Source: Sphingobium sp. YR768
Lineage (GTDB): Bacteria; Pseudomonadota; Alphaproteobacteria; Sphingomonadales; Sphingomonadaceae
Direction: 5' to 3'
DNA: 64,000 bases
Assembly (NCBI RefSeq): GCF_900111125.1
Contig: NZ_FOGE01000021.1
Coordinates: 1-64,000, forward strand
Made by a program: the position numbers and the translations under genes. A model generated the notes under the pieces. The model saw nothing but the letters and a program-made list of their open reading frames with translations. It searched no databases and had not been told where the DNA came from. Below, in pieces: positions 49,912 through 58,638 of this stretch. The number at the start of each line of letters is the position of its first letter. Position 1 is the first letter of the stretch.

Positions 49912-51591
49912 ATGACGATTTCCAGGGTGATCGCTTCGCTGTCCGTGCTGATGGCGCTGCCGCAGGGCGCCGGGGCGCAGGACGCAAGACAGGTCGCGAT
50001 CAGCGTGGACGCGGGCAAGGCCGTGGGCAAGCTGCCGCCCGTCTGGCGCTTCTTCGGCGCGGACGAACCCAATTATGCGACCATGAAGGATGGCCGCAAA
50101 TTGCTGGTCGAGCTGGGCGAACTGAAAAAGGGGCAGGTCTATTTCCGCGCCCATAATCTTCTAAGCAGCGGCGATGGCACCGCCGCCTTCAAATGGGGCA
50201 GCACCAACGCCTATACCGAGACGAAGGACGGCAAGCCGGTCTATAACTGGGCGACCGTCGACGGCATCATCGACGCCTATCTGGCGGAGGGCATCCGCCC
50301 CTATCTCCAGATCGGCTTCACTCCCGAAGCGATGGCCAACGCCCCGGCGGGCACACCCTATCGCCATAGCTGGCGTCCCGGCTTCGACTATAATCTGATC
50401 GCCACGGGCTGGACCTATCCGCCCAAAGATTATGAGAAATGGGCGGAACTGATCCATCAATGGACGCTCCACAATATCGAACGCTATGGCCGGGCCGAGG
50501 TCGAGAAATGGTATTTCGAGGTCTGGAACGAACCGAACTCGCCCTTCTACTGGACCGGCAGTCCCGAGGAATTCTACAAGCTGCATGATTATGCCATCGC
50601 CGCCGTGCGCAAGGCATTGCCGACCGCGCGCGTCGGCGGACCGGATGTTGCCGGGCCGGGCGGCACCTTCATGGACGGCTTCCTGAAGCACGTCTCTTCC
50701 CGCAAAAATTATGCGACCGGTGAAACCGGCACGCCGACCGACTTTCTGTCCTTCCATGCCAAGGGCAAGCCGACCTTCGTCGACGGTCATGTCCGCATGG
50801 GCATTGCCACCCATCTGCGCGAAACCGATGGCGGCTTTACCAAAGTCCTGTCGATCCCCTCGCTCGCCGGCAAGCCGGTCGTGATCGGCGAGAGCGACCC
50901 TGAAGGGTGCGCCGCCTGTCCGGGGCCGGCCAACGCCTATCGCAACGGCACCATGTATAGCAGCTACACCGCCGCCAGCTTCGCGCGCATCTGGGAACTG
51001 GCTGAAAAGCGGAAGGTCAATCTGGAGGGCGTCGTGTCCTGGTCCTTCGAATTTGAGGACCAGCCCTGGTTTGCGGGCTATCGCCAGCTATCGACCAACG
51101 GCGTGGACCTGCCGGTGCTCAACGTCTTCCGCCTGTTTGCGCAATTGGGCGAAACGAAGCTGGCGACCACCAACAGTGCGCAGGTGCCGCTCGACACGCT
51201 GATGAAGAATGGCGTGCAGGGGGATGCCGATATCGGCTCCATCGCCACCCGCACCGCCGACGGCAAGGTCGCGCTGCTCGTCTGGCATTATCATGACGAT
51301 GATGTCGCCGGGCCGGACGCCCAGATCAGGCTCAGCCTGAACGGGATCAAGGGCAAGCCCGCACAGGCCAAGCTGTGGCGGGTCGATGGCGATCATGCCA
51401 ACGCCTTTTCGGCCTGGAAAAAGATGGGATCGCCCCAGTCGCCCAATCAGGATCAGTATAAGCAACTGGAGGCCGCTTCGGTCATGCACGCGGAAACGCT
51501 GCCCGTCGAGACGGGCCAGCGCGGCGGCGCCAGCGTCGACCTGCGTCTGCCGCGTCAAGGCGTCGCCCTGATCGTCCTCGACGGCCAGTAA
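49912..51591 (+). CDS. GH39 family glycosidase (beta-xylosidase-like), secreted
   Basis: This 559-aa enzyme has a signal peptide cleaved near GAGAQ. The GH39 barrel carries the acid/base Glu207 in FEVWNEPN and the nucleophile Glu327 in VIGESDPEG, and a beta-sandwich domain follows. AGAGGA precedes ATG 49912. GH39 members include beta-xylosidases and alpha-L-iduronidases; this locus favours a xylosidase or a related activity on hemicellulose oligomers in the periplasm. The nucleophile region has an unusual Cys pair (EGCAACPGP) that could form a disulphide or bind metal. It follows the receptor gene by 23 bp. Confidence 0.86.
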   Translation: MTISRVIASLSVLMALPQGAGAQDARQVAISVDAGKAVGKLPPVWRFFGADEPNYATMKDGRKLLVELGELKKGQVYFRAHNLLSSGDGTAAFKWGSTNAYTETKDGKPVYNWATVDGIIDAYLAEGIRPYLQIGFTPEAMANAPAGTPYRHSWRPGFDYNLIATGWTYPPKDYEKWAELIHQWTLHNIERYGRAEVEKWYFEVWNEPNSPFYWTGSPEEFYKLHDYAIAAVRKALPTARVGGPDVAGPGGTFMDGFLKHVSSRKNYATGETGTPTDFLSFHAKGKPTFVDGHVRMGIATHLRETDGGFTKVLSIPSLAGKPVVIGESDPEGCAACPGPANAYRNGTMYSSYTAASFARIWELAEKRKVNLEGVVSWSFEFEDQPWFAGYRQLSTNGVDLPVLNVFRLFAQLGETKLATTNSAQVPLDTLMKNGVQGDADIGSIATRTADGKVALLVWHYHDDDVAGPDAQIRLSLNGIKGKPAQAKLWRVDGDHANAFSAWKKMGSPQSPNQDQYKQLEAASVMHAETLPVETGQRGGASVDLRLPRQGVALIVLDGQ

Positions 51592-51600
51592 GGGCAAGAG

Positions 51601-52875
51601 ATGGAGGCCATGACACTGGCGCGGGCGACGGCCCATCGGGGGGGCTGGGCGATCGCGGCGATGATTACCGTCGCCATCGCCATCAGCTATCTCGATCGGC
51701 AGACGCTGCCCTGGGCGATCAAATATATCGAGGCCGACATTCCGATCGGCAACCAGACCAAGGCTTTCCTCGATTCCGCTTTCCTCGCCACCTATGGCCT
51801 CATGTATCTGGGCGGTGGCTGGCTGCTGGATCGGGTGGGGACGCGCAGGGGCTTTCTGGCGATCATGATCTTCTGGTCGCTCGCCTGCGCCAGTCATGGG
51901 CTTGCCGGTGGCATAGCGGCGCTGGTGGTCAGCCGGTTATTGCTGGGCGTGGGCGAAGGTGGCGGTTTTCCCGCTGCGACCCGCGCCATCGCCGAATGGT
52001 TCCCGCCGCAGCGTCGCGCCGCCGCCATGGGGCTGGTCAATGCCGGGACGGCAGTCGGCGCGGTGATCGCCCCGCCACTGATCGCGGGCATATTGGCCTA
52101 TGGCGACTGGTTCGGCCTGTCGAGCTGGCGCTGGGTCTTCTTCATCACTGGCGGCTTCGGCCTCGCCTGGGCGCTCTGGTGGTTTGCAACCTATCGCTCG
52201 CCACCGCCTCTGGACACAGACACGCGCGACGCGGAGGGGCCTGCGCCCACCATCGCGATGCTGCTGTCGCGCCGGGAAGTGCGGGGTCTGGTCGCCGCCA
52301 AATTTCTGAGCGACGGGGCTTGGTATTTCTACCTCTTCTGGCTGCCCAAATATCTGTTCGAAGCGCATGGCTTCGACCTGAAACAGGCCGCGACGATCGG
52401 CTGGATACCCTATGCGGCCTCCGGCGTGGGCAGCCTGTGCGGTGGCTGGCTCTCCAGCCGCCTCCTGTCCGCCGGCCGATCGGTCGACGCCGCGCGCAAG
52501 ATCGCCCTGGGGCTTAGCGCCGCCTGCATGCCCTGGGTCATGCTCGCGCCCACGACCGGGTCGATCGCTGCCATCATCGCGATCTTCAGCCTCGCCTTCT
52601 TCGGGCAACAAAGCTGGTCGACGCTGGTCATGACATTGCCGACGGACCTTGCCCCACGCAGCGCGCTTGGCCGTCTCGCTGGCCTCGTCGGTCTGGGCGG
52701 CGCCTTCGGTGGCATCGTCATGGGGCAGGCGGCCGGTTGGGCGCTCGATGCCGGGTTCGGCTACACGCCGGTCCTGACCGTCGCGGCCACCCTGCACCTG
52801 ATCGCCTTCGCGCTGATCTGCCTCACCATCCCCCGCATTTCTCTCCTCAACTTCTCCCGAAAGGTCGTCTCTTGA
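51601..52875 (+). CDS. MFS sugar-acid transporter (ACS family)
   Basis: This 424-aa twelve-helix carrier shows AISYLDRQTLPWAIKY in the first helix, the conserved GVGEGGGFPAATRAIAEWFPP segment and LVGLGGAFGGIVMGQAAGWALDAGFGYTPV near the end. It belongs to the same family as the hexuronate-type carrier at 2826. It starts 9 bp after the GH39 gene and overlaps the next gene by 4 bp (TTGA). Uptake of a sugar acid such as rhamnonate, galactonate or a uronate through the inner membrane is inferred from the dehydratase that follows. Confidence 0.87.
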   Translation: MEAMTLARATAHRGGWAIAAMITVAIAISYLDRQTLPWAIKYIEADIPIGNQTKAFLDSAFLATYGLMYLGGGWLLDRVGTRRGFLAIMIFWSLACASHGLAGGIAALVVSRLLLGVGEGGGFPAATRAIAEWFPPQRRAAAMGLVNAGTAVGAVIAPPLIAGILAYGDWFGLSSWRWVFFITGGFGLAWALWWFATYRSPPPLDTDTRDAEGPAPTIAMLLSRREVRGLVAAKFLSDGAWYFYLFWLPKYLFEAHGFDLKQAATIGWIPYAASGVGSLCGGWLSSRLLSAGRSVDAARKIALGLSAACMPWVMLAPTTGSIAAIIAIFSLAFFGQQSWSTLVMTLPTDLAPRSALGRLAGLVGLGGAFGGIVMGQAAGWALDAGFGYTPVLTVAATLHLIAFALICLTIPRISLLNFSRKVVS

Positions 52876-54050
52876 AAATCACCGAAGTCCGCACCCGCGT
52901 CGTCCAGTGGGAAGGCGAAACAGTCCCGCTGCCGCCGCATTTCTGCACGAACCCGATGGATCTGGTGTCGCCGATGCTGTCGCCGGAAACGATGGGGACG
53001 TTCACCTTCCACGGCTGGCTGATCGTGGAAATTTTCACGGATGAAGGGCTGGTCGGCATCGGCAACGCCGCGCTGGCGCCGCTCGTCACCAAACAGTTGA
53101 TCGACCAATATCTCAGCCCCTTGCTGATCGGCCAGAATCCTTGGGACAGCGAATTCCTGTGGCAGCACATGTATCGCAAAACGATGGCCTTCGGGCGCAA
53201 GGGCGTGGCGCTGGTCGCGATCTCCGCGCTGGATATCGCGATCTGGGACTTGATGGGCAAGGCCGCCAAGCAGCCCGTCTTCCGCCTGCTCGGCGGCCGG
53301 ACCAAGGCGAAGATCCCGGTCTATGCCAGCCGGCTCTATTCGATCCCGCTCGATGAGCTGGCGCAGGAAGCCGCCAACTACAAGGCGCAGGGTTATAAGG
53401 CGATGAAACTGCGCTTCGGTTGGGGACCGATCGACGGGGCGGAAGGCATGGCCCGCAATGTCGAGCTGATCCGTACCGTGCGCGAAACGGTGGGCGACGA
53501 AATCGACATCATGGCCGACGCCTATATGGGCTGGAGCCTCGATTATGCGAAGCGGATGATGCGCCTGATCGAACCGTTCAACCTGCGCTGGCTGGAAGAG
53601 GCGATCATCCCCGACGACATCAACGGCTATCATGAACTGCGCCGCTTCGGCACCACGCCGATCGCGGCGGGCGAACATGAATTCACCAGCTATGGTTTCC
53701 GCCAGATGATCGAGGCGAAGTCGCTCGACTATTTCCAGTTCGACACCAATCGCGTCGGCGGCATCACCGCCGCCCGCAAGATCCAGGCGCTGGCTGAGGC
53801 TTATTCCATCCCCGTCGTTCCCCATGCCGGGCAGATGCATAATTATCATGTCGTGATGGCCAGCCTGAACAGCCCCATCGCCGAATATTTCCCGATGGTC
53901 GATGTGGAGGTCGGCAACGAGCTGTTCTGGTACATCTTCAAGGGCGAACCACAGGCGGTGGACGGCCATATCGATCTGGACGACAATCTTCCCGGCCTGG
54001 GCCTCGAAATCGACGAGGCCGCTCTCTCGCGCTTCAAGGTGATCGGATGA
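52872..54050 (+). CDS. Enolase-superfamily sugar-acid dehydratase, L-rhamnonate dehydratase-like
   Basis: This 392-aa member of the mandelate racemase/enolase superfamily has metal ligands Asp in DIMADAYMGW, Glu in LRWLEEAIIPDD and Glu in IAAGEHEFTSYG. The catalytic base His lies in VPHAGQMHNYHVV. These segments and ISALDIAIWDLMGKA match the rhamnonate dehydratase group. The start codon is TTG, overlapping the transporter stop as TTGA, with GAAAGG 7 bases upstream; an ATG start is not available nearby. It removes water from an aldonic acid to give a 2-keto-3-deoxy acid. The exact sugar acid in this hemicellulose locus (rhamnonate, arabinonate or xylonate-like) is not certain. Confidence 0.85.
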   Translation: MKITEVRTRVVQWEGETVPLPPHFCTNPMDLVSPMLSPETMGTFTFHGWLIVEIFTDEGLVGIGNAALAPLVTKQLIDQYLSPLLIGQNPWDSEFLWQHMYRKTMAFGRKGVALVAISALDIAIWDLMGKAAKQPVFRLLGGRTKAKIPVYASRLYSIPLDELAQEAANYKAQGYKAMKLRFGWGPIDGAEGMARNVELIRTVRETVGDEIDIMADAYMGWSLDYAKRMMRLIEPFNLRWLEEAIIPDDINGYHELRRFGTTPIAAGEHEFTSYGFRQMIEAKSLDYFQFDTNRVGGITAARKIQALAEAYSIPVVPHAGQMHNYHVVMASLNSPIAEYFPMVDVEVGNELFWYIFKGEPQAVDGHIDLDDNLPGLGLEIDEAALSRFKVIG

Positions 54051-54916
54051 CGAACAAGATTGCAGTCCTGGGTTTGGGCATCATGGGGTCCGGCATGGCG
54101 CGGCAATTGCTCGCCGCCGGGTTCGACGTGGCGGTATGGAACCGCAGTCGCGAAAAAGCCGAGGCACTGGGCGATGCCGGCGCGCGCGTGGCTGCTACGC
54201 CCGCTGATGCCGCCATCGACGCGGACATCGTCGTCGCGATGCTGGCCGATGATAGCGTGTCGCGCGCGATCTGGACCGGAGAAGATGGCGCGCTGCCCGC
54301 GATGAAGCCGGGGGCGGTCGCCGTCGAATCCAGCACATTGACCGGCGACTGGGTGTTCGAACTGGCGCGCGAAGCCGCAGCACAGGGCGTCCGCTTCATC
54401 GAAGCCCCCGTCACCGGCAGCCGCGATCAGGCCGCACAGGGGCAATTGCGGTTTCTGGTCGGTGGCGAGGCGGATGCGCTCGCCGCCGCGCGCCCCGCGC
54501 TGGAGGCGATGGGGGGCGCCATCGTCCATCTTGGTCCGGTCGGCAGCGCGGCGACGGTCAAGCTCGCCAATAATTTTCTGTGCGGCGTACAGGCGGCCAG
54601 CCTCGCCGAAGCCATCGCGCTGTTCGAAAAGCATGGCCTTGATGTAGAGCAGGCCATGTCCATCCTCTTCGACGGCGCACCCGCCAGCCCGATGGTGAAG
54701 GGCGTGGGCCGCCGCATGCTCGACCGTGACTATGCCCCCCATTTCCTCGTGCCGTTGATGGCCAAGGATCTGGGCTATGCCGCGCAGGCGCTCGCCGATG
54801 TCGGCATACAGTCTGCCATCGCGCAGGCGGCGCGGCAGCGTTTTGTCGACGCCGACGCGGCGGGGGAAGGGCATCGCGACATAGCGGCGATCGTGGAATC
54901 GCTCAGAAAGGCCTGA
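54047..54916 (+). CDS. NAD(P)-dependent 3-hydroxyacid dehydrogenase (HIBADH family)
   Basis: This 289-aa beta-hydroxyacid dehydrogenase has a Rossmann start VLGLGIMGSGMARQLL, substrate-binding FIEAPVTGSRDQAAQG and the catalytic Lys in TVKLANNFLCG. The family includes 3-hydroxyisobutyrate dehydrogenase and tartronate semialdehyde reductase. The start overlaps the dehydratase stop by 4 bp, so the two work in one pathway. A likely role is reduction or oxidation of an aldehyde or hydroxyacid produced after aldolase cleavage of the keto-deoxy acid. The substrate is inferred only. Confidence 0.88.
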   Translation: MTNKIAVLGLGIMGSGMARQLLAAGFDVAVWNRSREKAEALGDAGARVAATPADAAIDADIVVAMLADDSVSRAIWTGEDGALPAMKPGAVAVESSTLTGDWVFELAREAAAQGVRFIEAPVTGSRDQAAQGQLRFLVGGEADALAAARPALEAMGGAIVHLGPVGSAATVKLANNFLCGVQAASLAEAIALFEKHGLDVEQAMSILFDGAPASPMVKGVGRRMLDRDYAPHFLVPLMAKDLGYAAQALADVGIQSAIAQAARQRFVDADAAGEGHRDIAAIVESLRKA

Positions 54917-54937
54917 AAGAACAAGGGAGAGGATCGA

Positions 54938-56515
54938 ATGAAAAATCGCCTGATATTGTCCATCGCGCTGTTAACGGCGGCGGTCATGACCGCGCCCTCC
55001 CCCCTATCGGCGCAGGCCAGCGCGCCAGCCGCCACGGCCTTGACCGCCAGCGCCACGCTGCATGCCGACAAGCCCGGCGCGATCATCGACCGCCGGATAT
55101 TCAGCCAGTTCGCCGAGCATCTGGGCTATGGCATCTATGGCGGCCTCTGGGTCGGGCCGGGATCGAAAATCCCCAATACGCGCGGTTATCGCAATGATGT
55201 GGTCGCGGCGCTGAAGGCGCTGGCCGTGCCGCTGGTCCGCTGGCCCGGCGGCTGTTTCGCCGATGAATATCATTGGCGCGAAGGAATCGGCCCGCGCAAT
55301 CGGCGCCCGACCAAGATCAACACCCATTGGGGCGGCGTGACCGAACCCAATAGTTTCGGCACGCATGAATTCATGGATTTCGCCGAACTGATCGGAGCGG
55401 AGGCCTATGTGTCCGGCAATGTCGGCAACGGCACGCCTGCGGAAATGGCCGAATGGGTCGAATATATGACCGCGCCCGCCGGCACGCTAGCGGACGAACG
55501 GGCGAAGAATGGTCGCAAGGCGCCATGGAAGCTGCCGATGTTCGGCATCGGCAATGAGCTATGGGGCTGCGGCGGCAATATGCGCGCCGATTATGCCGCC
55601 GATGTCACCCGCCGTTACGCAACCTTCGTGAAATCGCCGCGCGGCACGAAAATCCTCAAGATCGCCAGCGGCGCCAACAGCCGCGACTATGACTGGACCG
55701 ACGTGATGATGCGCGGGGCCGGCAAGTCTATCGATGGCATCGGCCTGCACTATTACACCCATCCGACACGCGGAAAGGTGAAGGGATCGGCCACCCAATT
55801 CACCGAAACCGACTATGCCCGCACGCTCGTCAGCACCCTCGTCATGGAGGAGTTGCTGGAAAAGCACGGCGCGATCATGGACAAATATGATCCGGAAAAG
55901 CGGGTCAATCTGGCCGTCGATGAATGGGGCATCTGGACCGATGTGGAGCCAGGCACCAACCCCGGCTTCCTCTATCAGCAGAACAGCATGCGCGACGCGA
56001 TCATCGCCGCGCTCAACATCAATCTGTTCGCCCGCCATGCCGACCGGGTGCGCATGACCAACATCGCCCAGATGATCAACGTACTTCAGGCGATGATCCT
56101 GACGAAAGATGATCAGATGGTGCTGACGCCCACCTATCATGTGTTCGACATGTACAAGCCGTTTCAGGACGCCACCTTCCTGCCACTCGATCTGGCGTCA
56201 CCCTGGTACAACAAGGATCAATGGACCGTGCCGGCGGTCAGCGCGGCGGCGGCACGCAGCAAGGCGGGGCAGGTCTATATCGCCCTGACCAACACCGATC
56301 CCAACCGGTCCGCGACCGTGACGGCGAAACTCGAAGGCGTGCAGGCCTCCATGGTGGAAGGGCGCATCCTGACCGCGCCCGATATCCAGTCCCACAATGA
56401 TTTCGGATCACCGGACGTAGTGCGGCCGGTGGCGTTCGACGGCGCGACACTCTCACCCGATAGCCTTTTGGTGACTTTGCCGCCGCACAGCGTGGTCATG
56501 CTTGCGGTCCGGTAA
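54938..56515 (+). CDS. GH51 alpha-L-arabinofuranosidase, secreted
   Basis: This 525-aa enzyme has a signal peptide (LLTAAVMTAPSPLSAQA). GH51 landmarks are FSQFAEHLGYGIYGGLW, RWPGGCFADEYHWREGIGP, the acid/base Glu207 in GIGNELWGCGG and the nucleophile Glu329 in AVDEWGIW. A C-terminal beta-sandwich follows. It releases arabinose side chains from arabinoxylan or arabinan, apparently in the periplasm because of the signal. GGGAGAGGA precedes the ATG. It ends the operon that starts with the TonB receptor. The family call is firm. Confidence 0.93.
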   Translation: MKNRLILSIALLTAAVMTAPSPLSAQASAPAATALTASATLHADKPGAIIDRRIFSQFAEHLGYGIYGGLWVGPGSKIPNTRGYRNDVVAALKALAVPLVRWPGGCFADEYHWREGIGPRNRRPTKINTHWGGVTEPNSFGTHEFMDFAELIGAEAYVSGNVGNGTPAEMAEWVEYMTAPAGTLADERAKNGRKAPWKLPMFGIGNELWGCGGNMRADYAADVTRRYATFVKSPRGTKILKIASGANSRDYDWTDVMMRGAGKSIDGIGLHYYTHPTRGKVKGSATQFTETDYARTLVSTLVMEELLEKHGAIMDKYDPEKRVNLAVDEWGIWTDVEPGTNPGFLYQQNSMRDAIIAALNINLFARHADRVRMTNIAQMINVLQAMILTKDDQMVLTPTYHVFDMYKPFQDATFLPLDLASPWYNKDQWTVPAVSAAAARSKAGQVYIALTNTDPNRSATVTAKLEGVQASMVEGRILTAPDIQSHNDFGSPDVVRPVAFDGATLSPDSLLVTLPPHSVVMLAVR

Positions 56516-56542
56516 AGAGTGAAGCGGCCGCCCTGCACCGGT

Positions 56543-56560
56543 GCCGACATTATGGTCGGC
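56543..56560 (+). terminator. Possible terminator after the GH51 gene
   Basis: GCCGAC and GTCGGC pair over a 6-nt AT-rich loop, followed by CGCCCTTCTT, in the 57-bp gap between convergent GH51 and LysR genes. The stem is short, so this is weak. Confidence 0.4.
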
Positions 56561-56572
56561 CGCCCTTCTTCA

Positions 56573-57502
56573 TCAAAGGCGCATATCATCCCCGTGTAAA
56601 TTCAATCTCGCACCCAGGAAATCCACAAATACCCGAAGGCGAGCGGGCACATTGGCGCCGCCCAGAAAGACGGCATGAATAGTTTCCACGTCACCCGGAT
56701 TATAGGCTTCCAAAACCGGCACCAGCTGACCGGAAGCAAGTTCGGGTTGGACGCTGAACCGACCAACGCGGGTAATGCCGACGCCGTCCGCCGCAAGCTG
56801 CCCAAGCGTCTCGCCATTATTGGCCTCGATCGTGCCGCGGACGCTCAGCGCATAATCGAGGCCTTCCTTGCGGAAAGGCCAGACCGGTTCGGCCCGTCGA
56901 AAATTGAAGTTCAGGCAATTATGGCTGTGCAGATCCTCCGGGATGATCGGCGTGCCATGGCGTTCCAGATAGGCTGGCGAAGCGACGATGACACGACCAT
57001 TCTCGCCCAGCTTGCGGGCCGTCAACGGGCTGTCGGCGAGCGGCCCGAAGCGGATCGCGACATCGGCCTGGCCGCCGGCAATGTCAACCAGCCGGTCGCT
57101 GAGGCTGATGTCGACCAATATATGCGGATAAAGTTGGGCAAACTCGCCTAGCAAGGGCACGATACATAGCCGACCATGGGAATGGGCCGCACTCACCCGC
57201 AATCGTCCGCGCGGAGCACCCCGATCGGCGATCGCCTGCTCCGCCTCATCCAGGTCGGCCAATATGCGTCGCGCGCTACTGAGATAGGCCTGGCCCTCGG
57301 CCGTCAGCGTCAGAGCACGGGTGGAGCGCAGCAGCAACCGAACCCCCAATCGATCCTCGATCCGGTCGACCGCGCGACTGACCGCCGAAGGGGTGAGGCC
57401 CAGCACCCGGCCGGCAGCCGAGAAACTCCCTTCGGCAACCACGGCCGCGAAGGTTTCCAATGCCCGTGCCCGGTCCGTATGGAAGAGCGTCTTTTCATCC
57501 AT
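56573..57502 (-). CDS. LysR family transcriptional regulator
   Basis: This 309-aa regulator has the N-terminal helix-turn-helix at about residues 12-70 (ALETFAAVVAEGSFSAAGRVLGLTPSAVSRAVDRIEDRLGVRLL). The effector domain after residue 95 carries the usual YPHILVDISLSDRLVD segment. The length is normal. It is divergent from an aldo/keto reductase and an efflux-type carrier across an 88-bp gap and probably controls them, perhaps in response to an aldehyde or quinone-like compound. The inducer is not readable. Confidence 0.93.
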   Translation of the reverse strand: MDEKTLFHTDRARALETFAAVVAEGSFSAAGRVLGLTPSAVSRAVDRIEDRLGVRLLLRSTRALTLTAEGQAYLSSARRILADLDEAEQAIADRGAPRGRLRVSAAHSHGRLCIVPLLGEFAQLYPHILVDISLSDRLVDIAGGQADVAIRFGPLADSPLTARKLGENGRVIVASPAYLERHGTPIIPEDLHSHNCLNFNFRRAEPVWPFRKEGLDYALSVRGTIEANNGETLGQLAADGVGITRVGRFSVQPELASGQLVPVLEAYNPGDVETIHAVFLGGANVPARLRVFVDFLGARLNLHGDDMRL

Positions 57503-57590
57503 TGCAAAGATCCTTCGCCTGACAGCCCACTAAACGGCGGCATCCTTCCACTCCATCTATGCGCCTATCACAGAATGGAAAGGGATGACG

Positions 57591-58625
57591 GTGGAATATC
57601 GGCAATTAGGAACCTCAGGCCTGCGCGTGCCGGCGCTGAGCTTTGGCACCGGCACCTTCGGAGGTTCGGGGCCTTTATTCGGCGCCTGGGGCAACAGCGA
57701 TGCCCAAGAAGCCCGACGTCTGATCGACATATGCCTGGACGCCGGCATCACCCTGTTCGACACCGCCGACGTCTATTCGAACGGCGCGTCAGAGGAGGTG
57801 CTGGGCGCGGCGATCAGGGGACGGCGCGATCGGGTGCTGATATCCACCAAGCTGGGCCTGCCGACCGGTGAAGGCCCCAACGACTGGGGCGTATCACGCG
57901 ACCGGCTGATCGGCGGCGTGGAGGCTGCTCTCCAGCGGATCGGCACCGACCATATCGACCTGCTGCAACTCCACGCTTTCGATGCCTCGACCCCGGTGGA
58001 GGAATTGCTGGCGACGCTCGACCAGTTGGTCCGCGCCGGAAAACTGCGTCATGTCGGCGTCTCCAACTATCCCGGCTGGCAGTTGATGAAGACGCTGGAC
58101 GTGGCGGATCGCCATGGCTGGCCGCGTTTCGTGGCGCATCAGGTCTATTATTCGCTGATCGGCCGCGCCTATGAGGCCGATCTGATGCCGCTTGCCGCCG
58201 ATCAGGGCGTGGGCGCGCTGGTGTGGAGCCCGCTCGGCTGGGGACGCCTGACCGGCAAGATAAGGCGCAGCAGCCCGATCCCCGATGGCAGCCGCCTGCA
58301 CCAGACCGCCGCCTTCGCTCCGCCGGTGGAGGATGAACATCTGTACCGCGTCGTCGATGCACTGGACGAGATTGCGGCGGAAACCGGCAAGACGGTGCCG
58401 CAGGTCGCGCTCAACTGGCTGCTGCAAAGGCCGACTGTCTCGTCGGTCATCATCGGCGCGCGCAACGAAGAACAGCTTCGTCAGAATCTGGGCGCCGTCG
58501 GCTGGGCGCTGACCCGCGACCAGATCGCCCGGCTCGATCAGGCCAGCTATCAGATGCCGGCTTATCCCTATGCCCCCTATCATCAGCAGGCCGGCTTCGC
58601 CCGTCTGAACCCGCCGCTCGTTTGA
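57591..58625 (+). CDS. Aldo/keto reductase
   Basis: This 344-aa NADPH-dependent reductase has the TIM-barrel and catalytic tetrad of the family: Asp and Tyr in LFDTADVYSNG, Lys in ISTKLG and His in LLQLHAFD. The C-terminal cofactor site is VIIGARNEEQLRQNL. The GTG at 57591, reading MEYRQLG, is preferred because GGAAAGGG lies 6 bases upstream, whereas the ATG at 57585 directly abuts it. It is co-transcribed with an MFS carrier 13 bp downstream and opposite a LysR gene. It likely detoxifies an aldehyde or ketone. Confidence 0.9.
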   Translation: MEYRQLGTSGLRVPALSFGTGTFGGSGPLFGAWGNSDAQEARRLIDICLDAGITLFDTADVYSNGASEEVLGAAIRGRRDRVLISTKLGLPTGEGPNDWGVSRDRLIGGVEAALQRIGTDHIDLLQLHAFDASTPVEELLATLDQLVRAGKLRHVGVSNYPGWQLMKTLDVADRHGWPRFVAHQVYYSLIGRAYEADLMPLAADQGVGALVWSPLGWGRLTGKIRRSSPIPDGSRLHQTAAFAPPVEDEHLYRVVDALDEIAAETGKTVPQVALNWLLQRPTVSSVIIGARNEEQLRQNLGAVGWALTRDQIARLDQASYQMPAYPYAPYHQQAGFARLNPPLV

Positions 58626-58638
58626 CGAGAGAAACATC

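Noticed and set aside
48170..49987. A 605-codon minus-strand frame opposite the hemicellulose TonB receptor
   Set aside because: It is an antisense shadow of a receptor whose plug and barrel are intact on the plus strand.
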